Part shown: piece by piece, positions 54,282 through 63,291 of the stretch
How positions within the stretch are numbered: the first letter of the stretch is position 1
Layout: each line of letters begins with the position of its first letter
Assembly: GCF_950101795.1 (NCBI RefSeq)
Contig: NZ_CATNLZ010000034.1
Span: 186,001-250,000, forward strand
From: Nocardioides sp. T2.26MG-1
GTDB taxonomy: Bacteria; Actinomycetota; Actinomycetes; Propionibacteriales; Nocardioidaceae
Direction: 5' to 3'
Length of the DNA stretch: 64,000 bases
Made by a program: the position numbers and the translations under genes
Notes under the pieces: model-generated
Told to the model about the DNA's origin: nothing
The model's input: the letters and a program-made list of their open reading frames with translations, nothing else
Databases searched by the model: none

Positions 54282-54641
54282 ATGCAGTGGAGCCTGCGGC
54301 TTCGGGCCGCCGAACGAGGGATCTGGAAGTCCGCAGAGCTGCGGCGGATGCTGGCAGATGCCGGGCTCGAGATCTCCGCCGGGAAGATGTCGTCGTGGTG
54401 GGCCGGGACCCCGCCGACGATGCGCCTCGAAGAGCTCGACGTGCTGTGCGCCGTGCTCGAATGCACCCCGAACGACCTGATGAAAACCGAGCCGGACAAG
54501 GTCGCCGCGCGGCGTCCCCGCAACACCGACGCAGCCAACGGCAACGGCGGAAACGGCCATGGCGATCCGAACGGCAACGGCGGCACGCCACCGGCGGTCA
54601 CACCGCGGCTCGGCAAGCCCCGCTCGACCCCACCGCTGTAG
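54282..54641 (+). CDS. Small HTH protein of the recombinase trio
   Basis: 119 residues, ATG after AAGGAGAGGAT. An XRE/Cro-type HTH (GIWKSAELRRMLADAGLEI, AGKMSSWWAGTPPTMRLEEL) occupies residues 10-70. The C-terminal tail is low-complexity (GNGGNGHGDPNGNGG). 40 nt after the recombinase. Size matches TnpC of Tn554, which orients the reaction; homology is not established. Confidence 0.85.
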   Translation: MQWSLRLRAAERGIWKSAELRRMLADAGLEISAGKMSSWWAGTPPTMRLEELDVLCAVLECTPNDLMKTEPDKVAARRPRNTDAANGNGGNGHGDPNGNGGTPPAVTPRLGKPRSTPPL

Positions 54642-54688
54642 CCCGCACCCCCACCGCTCACGGACACGACGAGCACGAGACGATCGAG

Positions 54689-56482
54689 ATGCCCGCGCCC
54701 GGACCCAACGCCGCGTTGCGGCTGCCGCCCAAGTGCAACGCCTGCCAGAGCAACCGCGTCGCGTGGACCAGCCCCAGGGTCGACTTCTGCTACCAGTGCC
54801 TGCCAGGCGGGCCATTCACGGCTCCACCGTGCAACCGCTGCCGCACACGAACCGACTACTTCAGCCAGGGCCTGTGCAGCCGGTGCCATCCCCGCAGCCC
54901 CGAGCACATCGGATCCTGCAAGGGCTGCCTGGCCTGGGGCGTCTACCCCCGCCACAACTGGACCTGCTGGTCGTGTCGCTGGTGGCAGAGCCACTACCCG
55001 AAAGGCACCTGCGCCTGCTGCGGCCGCACCAGCCACGTCAGCGACCGTCAAGCCTGTCGCCTGTGCCTCGAGAATGCCCGCTTCGAACAGGAAGCCGGCC
55101 GAGCACCCGACGTCGCCGCGGCGAGCAAGGACAGCCAGCAACTTTTCTTCGCGAACATGGTCTTCAAGCGGCGCGTGACACCGCTGCCCGACTACGTCCG
55201 CTGGGACCATCGCTGGTCGACGAAGAACAAGAACCAGCTGCCCTGCCAGCCCGGCACCAGCTTCGACGACCACGCGCTCGAACAGCTGACCCTGTTCGAC
55301 ATGCACCCCGACCCCGAGGTGCTGCGCCAACGCCTCCTGGTCGAGGACAGCGAACTGACCCGGTACTGCGCGGCCATCGTCGCCGATCACGCCCGCCGCT
55401 ATGGCTGGAGCGTCAGGCAGCGCAATGCCGTGATCCAGTCCCTGCGGCTGCTGCAGATCCTGCGTCCTACTCCCACCGCGAAGGTCCGCGCCAGTGACGT
55501 CGTGGCGTTGCGCCGCTACGACGGCACCATCACATCCACCCTCGACGTCCTCGCGGAAGCCGGGCTCCTGATCGAGGACGTCCCGACCCGGGTCGAGCGG
55601 TACTTCAACGCCAAGTTCATCGCGTCCGGAGCCCTCCCGGACACGATGCGCAATCACCTTCAGTTGTGGCTTCAGATCATGCTCGGCGGATCCCGACAAG
55701 CACCACGCCAGCTGCCCCGCGAACCCGAGACCGTCGAGATCCACATCCAAGGTCTCGCGCCCGTCGTACAGGGATGGGTCGAAACCGGGCGCCAGTCGTT
55801 CGCCGAGATCAGCACCGACGACATCCTGGCCGCCCTCGCGGCCCTGCCTCCCAGCACCAGCCAACGCCACTTCGCCGAGATCGGCCTGAAGTCGCTGTTC
55901 AAGATCCTCAAAGGCCGCCGACTCGTCTTCACCAACCCCATGCGCGGCATCGACCTGACCCGCGTGCCGACGACCCTCCCGCTGCCGCTGGACCCCGCCT
56001 TGATCCGCGCCGAGCTCGACTCGCCGAACCCGGCCGTCGCGCTGGCCGTCGCTGTGGTGGCCTTCCACGGGCTGACCGGCAAGCAGGTTCGTGAGCTGCA
56101 GCTGAGCGACATCGTTGACGGCCGCCTCCACCTCGATGGCCGCGACATCCCACTCGCCGCACCCGTGAGGACACGGCTGAGCGCCTGGCTCGACCACCGC
56201 AACCGCACTTGGCCGGCCACCGCGAACCCGCACCTGCTCATCAACCGACGCACCGCGCCACGTCTCGTCCCCGGCGGTCCGTCCTTTCCCTGGAGGGACA
56301 GCCGCATCCGCCCGCGCGCCCTGCGAGAGGACCGCATCCTGCACGAGATCCACGCCACCGGCGGCGACGTACGCCGCATCTACGACCTCTTCGGACTCAG
56401 CGTCGAAGGCGCCACCCGCTACCTCAAGACGATCGAGCACCCCGACCTGAGGTATACGGATCACCCCGGAAGCCAGACATGA
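54689..56482 (+). CDS. Zn-ribbon tyrosine-recombinase-like protein (TnpB-like)
   Basis: About 597 residues from ATG 54689; the start is uncertain because the frame is open upstream. The N-terminal 130 residues carry about eight CxxC knuckles (CNACQ, CYQC, CNRC, CSRC, CKGC, CWSC, CACC, CRLC), probably four zinc ribbons. The C-terminal 180 residues follow the phage-integrase fold (GLTGKQVRELQLSDI, then RALREDRILHEIHATGG, DLFGLSVEGATRYL). The His of the HxxR box is Arg, the second His is Leu, but the final Tyr is kept. It may be a partner or accessory to the first recombinase. Confidence 0.8.
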   Translation: MPAPGPNAALRLPPKCNACQSNRVAWTSPRVDFCYQCLPGGPFTAPPCNRCRTRTDYFSQGLCSRCHPRSPEHIGSCKGCLAWGVYPRHNWTCWSCRWWQSHYPKGTCACCGRTSHVSDRQACRLCLENARFEQEAGRAPDVAAASKDSQQLFFANMVFKRRVTPLPDYVRWDHRWSTKNKNQLPCQPGTSFDDHALEQLTLFDMHPDPEVLRQRLLVEDSELTRYCAAIVADHARRYGWSVRQRNAVIQSLRLLQILRPTPTAKVRASDVVALRRYDGTITSTLDVLAEAGLLIEDVPTRVERYFNAKFIASGALPDTMRNHLQLWLQIMLGGSRQAPRQLPREPETVEIHIQGLAPVVQGWVETGRQSFAEISTDDILAALAALPPSTSQRHFAEIGLKSLFKILKGRRLVFTNPMRGIDLTRVPTTLPLPLDPALIRAELDSPNPAVALAVAVVAFHGLTGKQVRELQLSDIVDGRLHLDGRDIPLAAPVRTRLSAWLDHRNRTWPATANPHLLINRRTAPRLVPGGPSFPWRDSRIRPRALREDRILHEIHATGGDVRRIYDLFGLSVEGATRYLKTIEHPDLRYTDHPGSQT

Positions 56483-56619
56483 CCATGTCGTTGCGTACCG
56501 CGCGGCGTGGGCCGAGAGTCGTCGCAACATCCTCACGCCACGGATAAGCAACCGCGAGGCGCACGAATCGGACACCTTGACGCCACTGACTTTGGTCACG
56601 GCCGCAGCGTGGCGGCTCA

Positions 56620-56708
56620 GCGTCCCCCTATGCGTCCCCCTGGGCCGTCGAAGGGCGGGGGGACGCGGCAGCCCGCGTTACGTTTGCACAGGTCAAACAG
56701 CGTCCCCC
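56620..56708. repeat. Four GCGTCCCCC repeats in mixed orientation
   Basis: GCGTCCCCC at 56620-56628, 56632-56640 and 56700-56708, and its inverse at 56658-56666, in the 426-nt gap (56483-56908) downstream of the recombinase trio. This could be recombinase arm-binding sites at the right end of the element. Nothing else was seen in the gap. Confidence 0.5.
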
Positions 56709-56908
56709 CGAAATCCAAGGAAATTCCTGAGACCCGGTCGCTCGGACGGTGAAGGAGGAGTCCCGCAAGCGGATCCCCGAGCGGGACTCGATGTGTCGCC
56801 GGCGTCGGAGCTGCGCACTATCAGCGGCAGATCCGGGCGTTCGGAGTGGCCCGGTCACGCCTCGCAGCCTCTCGAACAGAGATTCGCTGTCGCTGCGCAC
56901 AGGACCCG

Positions 56909-58078
56909 CTAGGGCCGCAGGATTTCTCGGAAATGCTGCGCCATGACTCCGCGGGCCACCTGCACGTTCAGGCCGGTCGCTTGGGAGGTTGCGACATGGG
57001 AGACGAGTTCATTCTGAACGTCCCACAACCAGAGGTCGCCGCTTCGCCAGTCGTCAACCAGCAGGTGGCGGTCCGTGAGCCATGCTTGCGCCCCGAGGTG
57101 GCACTGACGCCCCGGCTTGCTCGCAAGCATGGCAACGACCGTGCCCGTCGGTGGCTCCACGACAACGACACCACCCGCCTCCCGCGCCTTTGGAGTGAGT
57201 GAGCACTGTGGGAAAGCAACATGTCGGGCAGCAGTCGGACCACCGGCGGTGTACGGCGAGATGCGATACGCCAACTCCACGGCCGTGGATGCCGCGCCTT
57301 CCTGATAAGTGATGACTCGTCCAGGGCGCGACTTGGTCGAACCCTTCACCTCGAACGTCTCCGCAACTGCTCCTGGCGTGGCGTAGAAAAGGTCGTAGGG
57401 GACGGCAGTGAGGTCTCCGGTAGCCACGTCTAGGGCGCAGCCCTTCGGTCCGCAGGGTCGCTTGCTGCTGTGCCGGTCCTTGAGAAAGAGCGTCGCCCCG
57501 TCCGAGGACCACACCATGGCGACGGCGTGATGGACAGGCAGATTGAACCGTCGAAAGCCGTTGTTCCGGAGGTCAACAGTCACGAGTCCAGAAGGGTCCG
57601 CCAGAGCCACCTTGCGACCGTCCGAGGAGATTGCCATCGACAGTTCCCCGTAAGCGACGGCACCGAACCCGTACCGCTGGAGGTCGAACTGCCGCCAATC
57701 GCCCGTCTGCGTCATGAGGTAGGGGTGGCCCGCTCGAATCGTTTCGCGGTTGACGTCGGTCGATTCGAGGAGCAACTGCGCGAGCAGCATTCCTCTGCCG
57801 ACCGGCGCTTCGTCGACCTTTGGTGCGGCGATGGCGCTCATGAGGTCGATGTCAATGCCGCCCTCGACTGGCTCAGTCGTGGTAGGGAGCGTCTGTCGAA
57901 GAGCGTCGGGGATCGAGCCGAGGGCTTCTGAAGGCGAGGTAGGCGAGGTAGGCGATGCCGTGGAGGCGGCGGTCCGTTCGGGAGCAGGAGGTGCCACCGT
58001 GTCTGCTGTGACTCCGGCAGAACAACCCGTAGCCCCGAGTAGCGCCCCGCACAATGCCGCCACGCCCCTGTGTTTCAC
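56909..58078 (-). CDS. Lipoprotein with beta-propeller-like repeats
   Basis: 389 residues from GTG 58078, giving a clean signal peptide with lipobox GATGCS. An earlier GTG at 58111 is possible. The rest has WD40/Tol-B-like repeats (MAISSDGRKVALADPSGLVTV, AMVWSSDGATLFLKD), probably a propeller. No enzymatic motif. A solitary gene between the recombinase trio and a second integrase; function unknown. Confidence 0.8.
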   Translation of the reverse strand: MKHRGVAALCGALLGATGCSAGVTADTVAPPAPERTAASTASPTSPTSPSEALGSIPDALRQTLPTTTEPVEGGIDIDLMSAIAAPKVDEAPVGRGMLLAQLLLESTDVNRETIRAGHPYLMTQTGDWRQFDLQRYGFGAVAYGELSMAISSDGRKVALADPSGLVTVDLRNNGFRRFNLPVHHAVAMVWSSDGATLFLKDRHSSKRPCGPKGCALDVATGDLTAVPYDLFYATPGAVAETFEVKGSTKSRPGRVITYQEGAASTAVELAYRISPYTAGGPTAARHVAFPQCSLTPKAREAGGVVVVEPPTGTVVAMLASKPGRQCHLGAQAWLTDRHLLVDDWRSGDLWLWDVQNELVSHVATSQATGLNVQVARGVMAQHFREILRP

Positions 58079-58207
58079 CGGCAAGCCACCTCTCCACCTT
58101 GTTGACGGCACTCACCGTAGACGCGAGGCCGGACAGTTTGGTTGCCGTGGTGGAGGTGCTGAGTCCTCATCGGCAAGAACGTGCACGCACATCGGCATGT
58201 GCGGTTG

Positions 58208-59119
58208 TCACGTGGCTGAGGCCATGAACGCAGCCAGGATGTAGTTCGGGTGGCGATCGAGGTTGTTGCGAGCTCGGTCGTAGCGCATGGTCGTGCGGGG
58301 GTCGGCGTGGCGGGCGGCAACCTGGACGTCGCGCAGGTCGACGCCGGCGTCGAGCATCGTGGTGACGAACGTGTGGCGCAGCATGTGCGGGTGCATGCGA
58401 GCGGTGGTGACGTTGGCGGACCGGGCTAGTGCTCGGAGCCGTCGGGTGGCGGCGTGCCGATCCATCCGTCGGCCGCGCCGGTTGAGCAGGATCGGGCCGT
58501 CTACGCGATCCTCGACTGCTCGGTCGATGGCGCGACCGACAGCCGGCGGTAGTGGGACCACAGCCGTCTTGTCGCCCTTCCCGTGAACGCTGAGCACGCG
58601 GTGGCCGCGAGCTTCGCCGAGCGCTTGGACGTCGGTGCCGGTGGCCTCGAAGATGCGCAGGCCGAGCAGTCCGAGCATCGCGACCAGTGCGAAGTCGTTG
58701 AGGTTGGCGGAGTCGCGGCCGGCGGTGAGGATGGCCTCGAACTGAAGGTGGCTCAGACCGAGGGTGGGTGACTCGAGCGGGACGTGAGGGCGGCGCACGA
58801 ACTCGGCCGGTGAGTGGTCGAGGATCTGGTCGATGACGCAGGTCCGGTAGAACGTGGCCAGCACCGACAGCCGACGCGACACCGTCGAGGGGCGAAGGTG
58901 CCGTATCTCTTGGAGCCAGCGCAGGTACAGCTCGACGTGCGCTCGCTGAGCCTGCAGCGGCATCACGTCTCGTTCGAGGCACCAGCGCAGGTAGGCGTTG
59001 AGGTCGGAGGCGGTGTGGGCGCGGCTCTGTCCCTTGTAGCGGGCCAGGTGGGCTGCGACGGCCAGGCGCAGCATCGGATCATCGACGTTCAGCAGGGCAG
59101 GGAGGGTGGTGGTGTCCAT
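58208..59119 (-). CDS. Tyrosine recombinase/integrase
   Basis: 303 residues, XerC/D size. N-terminal core-binding domain; catalytic residues R155 (LLGLRIFEAT), K181 (HGKGDKT), H245-x-x-R248 (HPHMLRHT), H271 and Y280 (TTMRYDRA). All present. It is on the opposite strand to the trio and may belong to another element or an integron/phage-like unit. ATG 59119 chosen; a longer frame upstream looks non-coding. Confidence 0.9.
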   Translation of the reverse strand: MDTTTLPALLNVDDPMLRLAVAAHLARYKGQSRAHTASDLNAYLRWCLERDVMPLQAQRAHVELYLRWLQEIRHLRPSTVSRRLSVLATFYRTCVIDQILDHSPAEFVRRPHVPLESPTLGLSHLQFEAILTAGRDSANLNDFALVAMLGLLGLRIFEATGTDVQALGEARGHRVLSVHGKGDKTAVVPLPPAVGRAIDRAVEDRVDGPILLNRRGRRMDRHAATRRLRALARSANVTTARMHPHMLRHTFVTTMLDAGVDLRDVQVAARHADPRTTMRYDRARNNLDRHPNYILAAFMASAT

Positions 59120-59240
59120 CCCAGTACGTCGCACCGGCCAACAGCCGGCCGTCAAGTGCATCGGAAGGGCGTAGCGAGACAGCGTGCCAACATTCAGCCC
59201 TCGCCTGCCGACTGCGCGGATCTGCCGAGATGCGGGCACC

Positions 59241-60014
59241 CTACGAGCCGGGCTTCTGGGCGAGCGTGACGAACAGGCTCACCGACGCGAAGAAGCGTTG
59301 GGTACTCAGGTGCCCGAGCCACTCGTCCGCATCCGCCGCTGACAGGTAGCCCGCCTCTACCGCGCGCCGGGTCACTCGTGCGAAGCCGAAGACTCGATCC
59401 GCTGAGGCTGCGTCGCGGTAGATGGCGGTGACAGGGATGACGCGTATCGCGCTCAGGCCTTGTTCGTCACAGAGGTTGGCGATGCGGCGTCCGATGCGCG
59501 CGTTGCGCACGACGTGGTCCACGATGAAACGGCGGTAGGACGAGTGGACCTCAGGACGTGGGAAGTCGATGACGAGGGTGTCCCAGTCCGGCTCGGCGAA
59601 TGCAGCGATGCCACGAGGGCGAAGTACCCGAGCGGCCTCAGCGATGACCGCTTCGGGATGGTCCACGTGCTGGATGACCCTGTCCGTGTGGACTCGGTCG
59701 ACTGAGTGCGCTGGCATGGGCACGCGATGAACGTCCCCGACTGCGACTTCGATCTGCTTGTCGACTGCCACCCGTCGTCGAGCCACCTCGATGGCTTCGC
59801 TGTCGCTGTCGATCCCGATGACGCGTCCTTGGGGACCGCTTGCGTCGGCGAACGCCTGTAGGTCCGCGCCCGGGCCGCAGCCCAGGTCCAGAACGGTGGC
59901 GCCGTCGTCGATCTGCATCTCATCGACGACGAGGGCCTTGTACGCCTGCCCTAGTTCCGACGCGGCTAGGCGAGTGAGGTAGTCCGCAGGACGTTCCGAC
60001 TCCAGAGTGGTCAT
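59241..60014 (-). CDS. Class I SAM-dependent methyltransferase
   Basis: 257 residues. SAM loop VLDLGCGPGADLQAF (motif I), IGIDSDSEAI (motif II), VGDVHRVPMPAHSVDRVHTDRVIQHV (motif III) and RVLRPRGIAAFAEP (post III), typical of UbiE/Methyltransf_11 enzymes. Substrate unknown. Start 60014 chosen at MTTLESERPA; an upstream ATG at 60086 lacks support. Confidence 0.88.
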   Translation of the reverse strand: MTTLESERPADYLTRLAASELGQAYKALVVDEMQIDDGATVLDLGCGPGADLQAFADASGPQGRVIGIDSDSEAIEVARRRVAVDKQIEVAVGDVHRVPMPAHSVDRVHTDRVIQHVDHPEAVIAEAARVLRPRGIAAFAEPDWDTLVIDFPRPEVHSSYRRFIVDHVVRNARIGRRIANLCDEQGLSAIRVIPVTAIYRDAASADRVFGFARVTRRAVEAGYLSAADADEWLGHLSTQRFFASVSLFVTLAQKPGS

Positions 60015-60121
60015 GGATGGAGCATGCCGCGTGTTGGCCGCTGTGTGGGTCAGCGGCTTATGGAGATCGTGTGAAGGCTTGCCCATGAGCGCAGAGCGGG
60101 GCGTCAGACGTCCCTAGGGTG

Positions 60122-60346
60122 ATGTCGGTGAGACGGTTAGTCGCGTTCTGCCTCTTGTCAGCACTGGTCGTTGCGGTGTCGGTGGGCTATTACCGCACCG
60201 GGTGGACGCGCATGGAGGCTGCGTGCAGTGCAGACGGTCCGGGCGACCCTGACTGGAGGTCCGTCGAGTACGGGTGGTCGTGGAGCCCGCCGGGGTTCCA
60301 GTGCACGTACGACACCGGCAGGCAGCGCACCTCGCTCTGGTTCTAG
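60122..60346 (+). CDS. Small signal-anchored protein
   Basis: 74 residues: one hydrophobic helix (LVAFCLLSALVVAVSVGYY) and a short external domain with two Cys (EAACSADG, FQCTYD) that may form a disulfide. No family recognised. The start could also be GTG 60119. The ribosome-binding site is weak. Confidence 0.5.
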   Translation: MSVRRLVAFCLLSALVVAVSVGYYRTGWTRMEAACSADGPGDPDWRSVEYGWSWSPPGFQCTYDTGRQRTSLWF

Positions 60347-60460
60347 TGAGCGGCAGGTGATAAGTGCAAGTAGGGGCTCGTCGGCGTAACTGCGGGGTCG
60401 CTGTGCCTCGGGTTCCGCAGGGGCGCCGAACTGGACATCCGGATCTGGCTCCCCTCTGTG

Positions 60461-61726
60461 TCAAGGAGCGGCTTTGGCGAGGGTCTTCCGGGCTGCTGGT
60501 GGTCGGCGTAGCGTCGGTTGTGCGGGTCCGGGAAGTGGCTGATCCGAAGTGTCGATGAGCGGGTGCGAGTCGGCCGCGCTGGATTGAAGAGTCGCCCCGC
60601 AGTGCCCTCCCGGACCTGCTCCAACGTCGAGTTGCGAGTCGGTGACGAGCTGGCGGTAGACGACGTCGGACAGGCGTCGCTTCAGGCAGCGCAGGGCTTC
60701 CATCGGGGTCTTGCCAGCGGCGAGCTTGCGTCGGTAGTAGGCGCGGCCCTCGGTGTCGTGGCGGATCTGCACGACCGCGGCGACGTGGAGCAGGTGATTC
60801 ATGCGTCGGTTCCCGGCCCGGGACAGGCGGTGACGGGTCTGCTCGCCGGATGAGGCGTCGATGGGTGCAGTGCCGGTCCAGGACGCGAACCGGTTCCGGT
60901 CCGCGAACCTGGCGATGTCGCCGACGTCGGCCAGCACCCGGGCAGCGCCGGCGGGTCCGATGCCGTAGATGTCCATCAGGTGCGAGCCACGCTCGAGGAC
61001 CGCAGCCGTGAGTTCGGCCTTGATCTTCTTGAGCTTGGCGTCGACCGCGACCAGGTCGGCGATCTCCTCCGCGGCCATCCGTCGTCGGGTCTTGCCGGCG
61101 ATGTCACGGGGGCGGACGGTGGCGAGCATCGCGTTCGCCACCATCCGTCGTCGGGTCTTGCCGGCGATGTCACGGGGGCGGACGGTGGCGAGCATCGCGT
61201 TCGCCTGGGTGGCGGACAGGTCACGTTTGCGCTGGCCGGGCAGCAGTTCGCTGAGCAGACGCTGCAACCGGTTGACGGTCTGCACGCGCTGGTGGGCGAG
61301 CTCGTCGCGGCGGTCGGTGAGCATCCGCAGGGCTTCGAGCTCGCCGTCCTCGACCAGCACCCGCAGGCCGTCGGTGCGGACCGCGACGACCGCGATCGAG
61401 TGGGCGTCCAAGGCGTCGGTCTTGCGGTTGTGGCCGGTGTCGAAGAGCCGCACCCGCGCGGCGAGCTTGGCCGGCACGTCGACGACCTGTTCGCCGGCCG
61501 CGAGGAGCCGTTGGGCCAGCGGACGGCCCGCGCCGTTGGCGCCCTCGACCGCCCAGACACGGTCGGGCCACTGCTTCACATAACGCGTCATCGCGGCGTA
61601 CCCGGCCCCTGTGGTGTCGAACCGGCCACCGCCGAGGAGCTGCTCGTGGCTGTCGACGACCTCGATCGTCACCGACACCTTGTGGGGATCGACCCCGATG
61701 ATCACGCCCTTCTTCGTGCTATTCAT
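60461..61726 (-). CDS. IS110-family transposase with internal 22-residue duplication
   Basis: 421 residues. An N-terminal DEDD RuvC-like domain (GVDPHKVSVTIEVVD, WAVEGANG, KTDALDAHSIA) and a C-terminal transposase_20 domain with IYGIGPAGAARVLADVGD and the catalytic Ser region (FASWTGTAPIDASSG) match IS110 family. Between the two domains ANAMLATVRPRDIAGKTRRR occurs twice in tandem, an in-frame 22-residue duplication. IS110 elements use a bridge RNA; the long non-coding stretch before the start fits that. Activity after the duplication is uncertain. GAGGTGAGC before the ATG. Confidence 0.92.
   Translation of the reverse strand: MNSTKKGVIIGVDPHKVSVTIEVVDSHEQLLGGGRFDTTGAGYAAMTRYVKQWPDRVWAVEGANGAGRPLAQRLLAAGEQVVDVPAKLAARVRLFDTGHNRKTDALDAHSIAVVAVRTDGLRVLVEDGELEALRMLTDRRDELAHQRVQTVNRLQRLLSELLPGQRKRDLSATQANAMLATVRPRDIAGKTRRRMVANAMLATVRPRDIAGKTRRRMAAEEIADLVAVDAKLKKIKAELTAAVLERGSHLMDIYGIGPAGAARVLADVGDIARFADRNRFASWTGTAPIDASSGEQTRHRLSRAGNRRMNHLLHVAAVVQIRHDTEGRAYYRRKLAAGKTPMEALRCLKRRLSDVVYRQLVTDSQLDVGAGPGGHCGATLQSSAADSHPLIDTSDQPLPGPAQPTLRRPPAARKTLAKAAP
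61075..61204. repeat. Tandem 66-nt duplication inside the IS110 transposase
   Basis: Copies of 64 nt at 61075-61138 and 61141-61204 are identical, with a period of 66 nt, in frame. This is a recent slippage or unequal-exchange event. Confidence 0.92.
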
Positions 61727-62125
61727 CTGCTCACCTCGTCTGTGCCTGGGATCCAGCGGAACGGCGAGGTGGGCAGTGCTACTACGAGCTGGGCAGACCC
61801 CTCTTGAGCCACGCCTCGTCACGGTGACCGACGGGGTCGCAGTCCAGATGAGAGCCACACCCGCAAGCGGGTGGGCAGCCGCAATGAGAGCGTCCCGCCG
61901 ATCACCTGGATCAGAGTCTGGCCAGACCCCGACCCTGCCGGAAGTCTCCTAGTAGCCGCACCCGGGCGTCCGCACATGCCGAATTCCGGACGACCCGCTG
62001 TGGTGGTGGTCTTATTCCCCTAAACGAGCCCCACCGAACTCCAAGTCCGCTCTGTCAGGGATTGATCGCGCGACACCACAGGGGCCCACGGGTCCTCGGT
62101 CGCCCCGGCGCCGGATTCCCGTCGG
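61727..62125 (-). other. Non-coding region upstream of IS110, possible bridge-RNA end
   Basis: About 400 nt without a recognised gene. In the IS110 family the non-coding end next to the transposase start encodes the bridge RNA that pairs with donor and target. A hairpin CACCCGCaaGCGGGTG lies near 61858-61873, and other short inverted repeats occur. The RNA itself and the IS boundary cannot be fixed by eye. Confidence 0.45.
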
Positions 62126-62341
62126 CTACGCCTGCGCGTGCTCCAGAGTGGCCTTCTCCTGAGCCGTGTGAGGACCGCGGTGCCGCCACGGAAATACCCA
62201 CCGGAACGGGCTCAAACCCGGGCGCTTGCACCAGCAGTCGTCGGCGCAGCCGCACGTCATCATGCCCGCTGCTTCCGCGACCTTGTTGCCGACCGCGACG
62301 AGCAGGTACCCCCCGAGAACGATGAGTACGAGGCGCTTCAC
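62126..62341 (-). CDS. Small Cys-rich membrane-anchored protein
   Basis: 71 residues, GTG start overlapping the preceding stop (GTGA). One N-terminal helix (LVLIVLGGYLLVAVG), then a Cys cluster (MMTCGCADDCWCKRP) likely to bind metal. Co-transcribed with the thioredoxin-like gene. Function unknown; metal binding is inferred. Confidence 0.7.
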   Translation of the reverse strand: MKRLVLIVLGGYLLVAVGNKVAEAAGMMTCGCADDCWCKRPGLSPFRWVFPWRHRGPHTAQEKATLEHAQA

Positions 62342-62637
62342 GACAACACCTCCACCAACTGCTCGACCGTCGGCGAGCCACTCAGACCCTTCGGGGTCGA
62401 GTAGACCCGGCAGGCCAGCCCGACGTGCTGCTCACCGGTCGCGAAGGGGTCGCGGCCGTCGACCCGGATCGTCGGGGAGCCGGTGAAACCGAACTCTTCG
62501 GCCTGAGTAGTGGTCTCCACCTGGCGTCGTTCCACCGTGATGTCGTCACGCCTCAGGGTCGTCAGCGCCTGCGCCAGCCGCTCATCTGCCACGGTCCAGT
62601 TCGGGCAGCCCTCGAAGTAGAGCAACTCGACCTTCAT
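62338..62637 (-). CDS. Small thioredoxin-like protein
   Basis: 99 residues, ATG after GGGAGG. Thioredoxin-fold pattern KVELLYFEGCPNW (CP at the active-site position), TGSPTIRVDG (cis-Pro) and GLACRVYSTPKGLSGSP. Proteins of this small type are often labelled alkylmercury-lyase-like or DsbA-like and lie in metal-resistance clusters. It has no second active-site Cys, so it may act as a thiol carrier. First gene of a two-gene unit with the Cys-rich membrane protein. Confidence 0.8.
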   Translation of the reverse strand: MKVELLYFEGCPNWTVADERLAQALTTLRRDDITVERRQVETTTQAEEFGFTGSPTIRVDGRDPFATGEQHVGLACRVYSTPKGLSGSPTVEQLVEVLS

Positions 62638-62931
62638 GACCAACCTCCCGAAGCCGCGTGGTGGGTCACCCCGACCCCTTGACCTTTAGTATCTCCCGGG
62701 CTCCCTCGACGGGAGCGTGGCGCTCGACCTCCGATCCGGACACGTCCTGACAGCCGCGATGAGTACGTCTCTCCACCGCCTGTCGGCGTACCGGAACACC
62801 CGGAACTGCGATGAGAGCGCGTCGGCATTCTGTCGACCGCACTCGCGGATGCGCGTCGAGCCAACGGCCGACATCGGGCAGGGCTACCCCCCACAGATCA
62901 ACAGTTCAGCGACTGCTGTACTGTCTCGGCC

Positions 62932-63291
62932 ATGTTGACCGTCGCCACGCGCCTGGACGTGATGAATCGGCTTGGTCGGGCAATGGCCGATCCGACCCGT
63001 TCGCGTTTGCTCATGATCCTGTTGGAGCGGCCCGCGTATCCCGCCGAACTGGCGGCAGATCTTGGCTTGACCCGATCCAACGTGTCGAACCACCTCTCGT
63101 GCCTGCGGGACTGCGGCATCGTTGTCGCGGAACCGCAGGGTCGCCAGATGCGTTATGCCATCGCTGACCCGCACCTGGCGCGAGCACTCACCGCCCTGGT
63201 GGAGGTCACGCTCGCGGTCGACGAGAGTGCACCGTGCATTGACCCGGCCTGTTCCCTGCCGGAGTGCGGCAGCGGAGGGGTCGGCGCGTGA
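62932..63291 (+). CDS. cmtR: Cadmium/lead-sensing ArsR-family repressor CmtR
   Basis: 119 residues, winged helix with LGLTRSNVSNHLSCLRDCGIV. The metal ligands C57, C61 and C102 fall at exactly the same residue numbers as in Mycobacterium tuberculosis CmtR; additional Cys at 107 and 112. It represses the adjacent transporter and releases DNA on Cd(II)/Pb(II) binding. A short dyad around CAGTtcagcgACTG lies just upstream of the start and may be the operator. Overlaps cadD (GTGA). Confidence 0.93.
   Translation: MLTVATRLDVMNRLGRAMADPTRSRLLMILLERPAYPAELAADLGLTRSNVSNHLSCLRDCGIVVAEPQGRQMRYAIADPHLARALTALVEVTLAVDESAPCIDPACSLPECGSGGVGA

Larger units (their letters stand above)
53156..56482 (+). mobile_element. 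Candidate Tn554-like recombinase trio
   Basis: Three consecutive plus-strand genes: tyrosine recombinase (361 aa), small HTH protein (119 aa) and a Zn-ribbon recombinase-like protein (597 aa). Tn554 of staphylococci has TnpA (361 aa), TnpB (about 630 aa) and TnpC (about 125 aa). Gene content and sizes match, the order differs. Ends of the element are not defined by inverted repeats, as is expected for Tn554. Confidence 0.6.

Noticed and set aside
61075..61204. CRISPR-like repeats
   Set aside because: Only two copies, period 66 nt with a 2-nt spacer, inside a transposase reading frame; it is a simple tandem duplication. No CRISPR array was seen anywhere.
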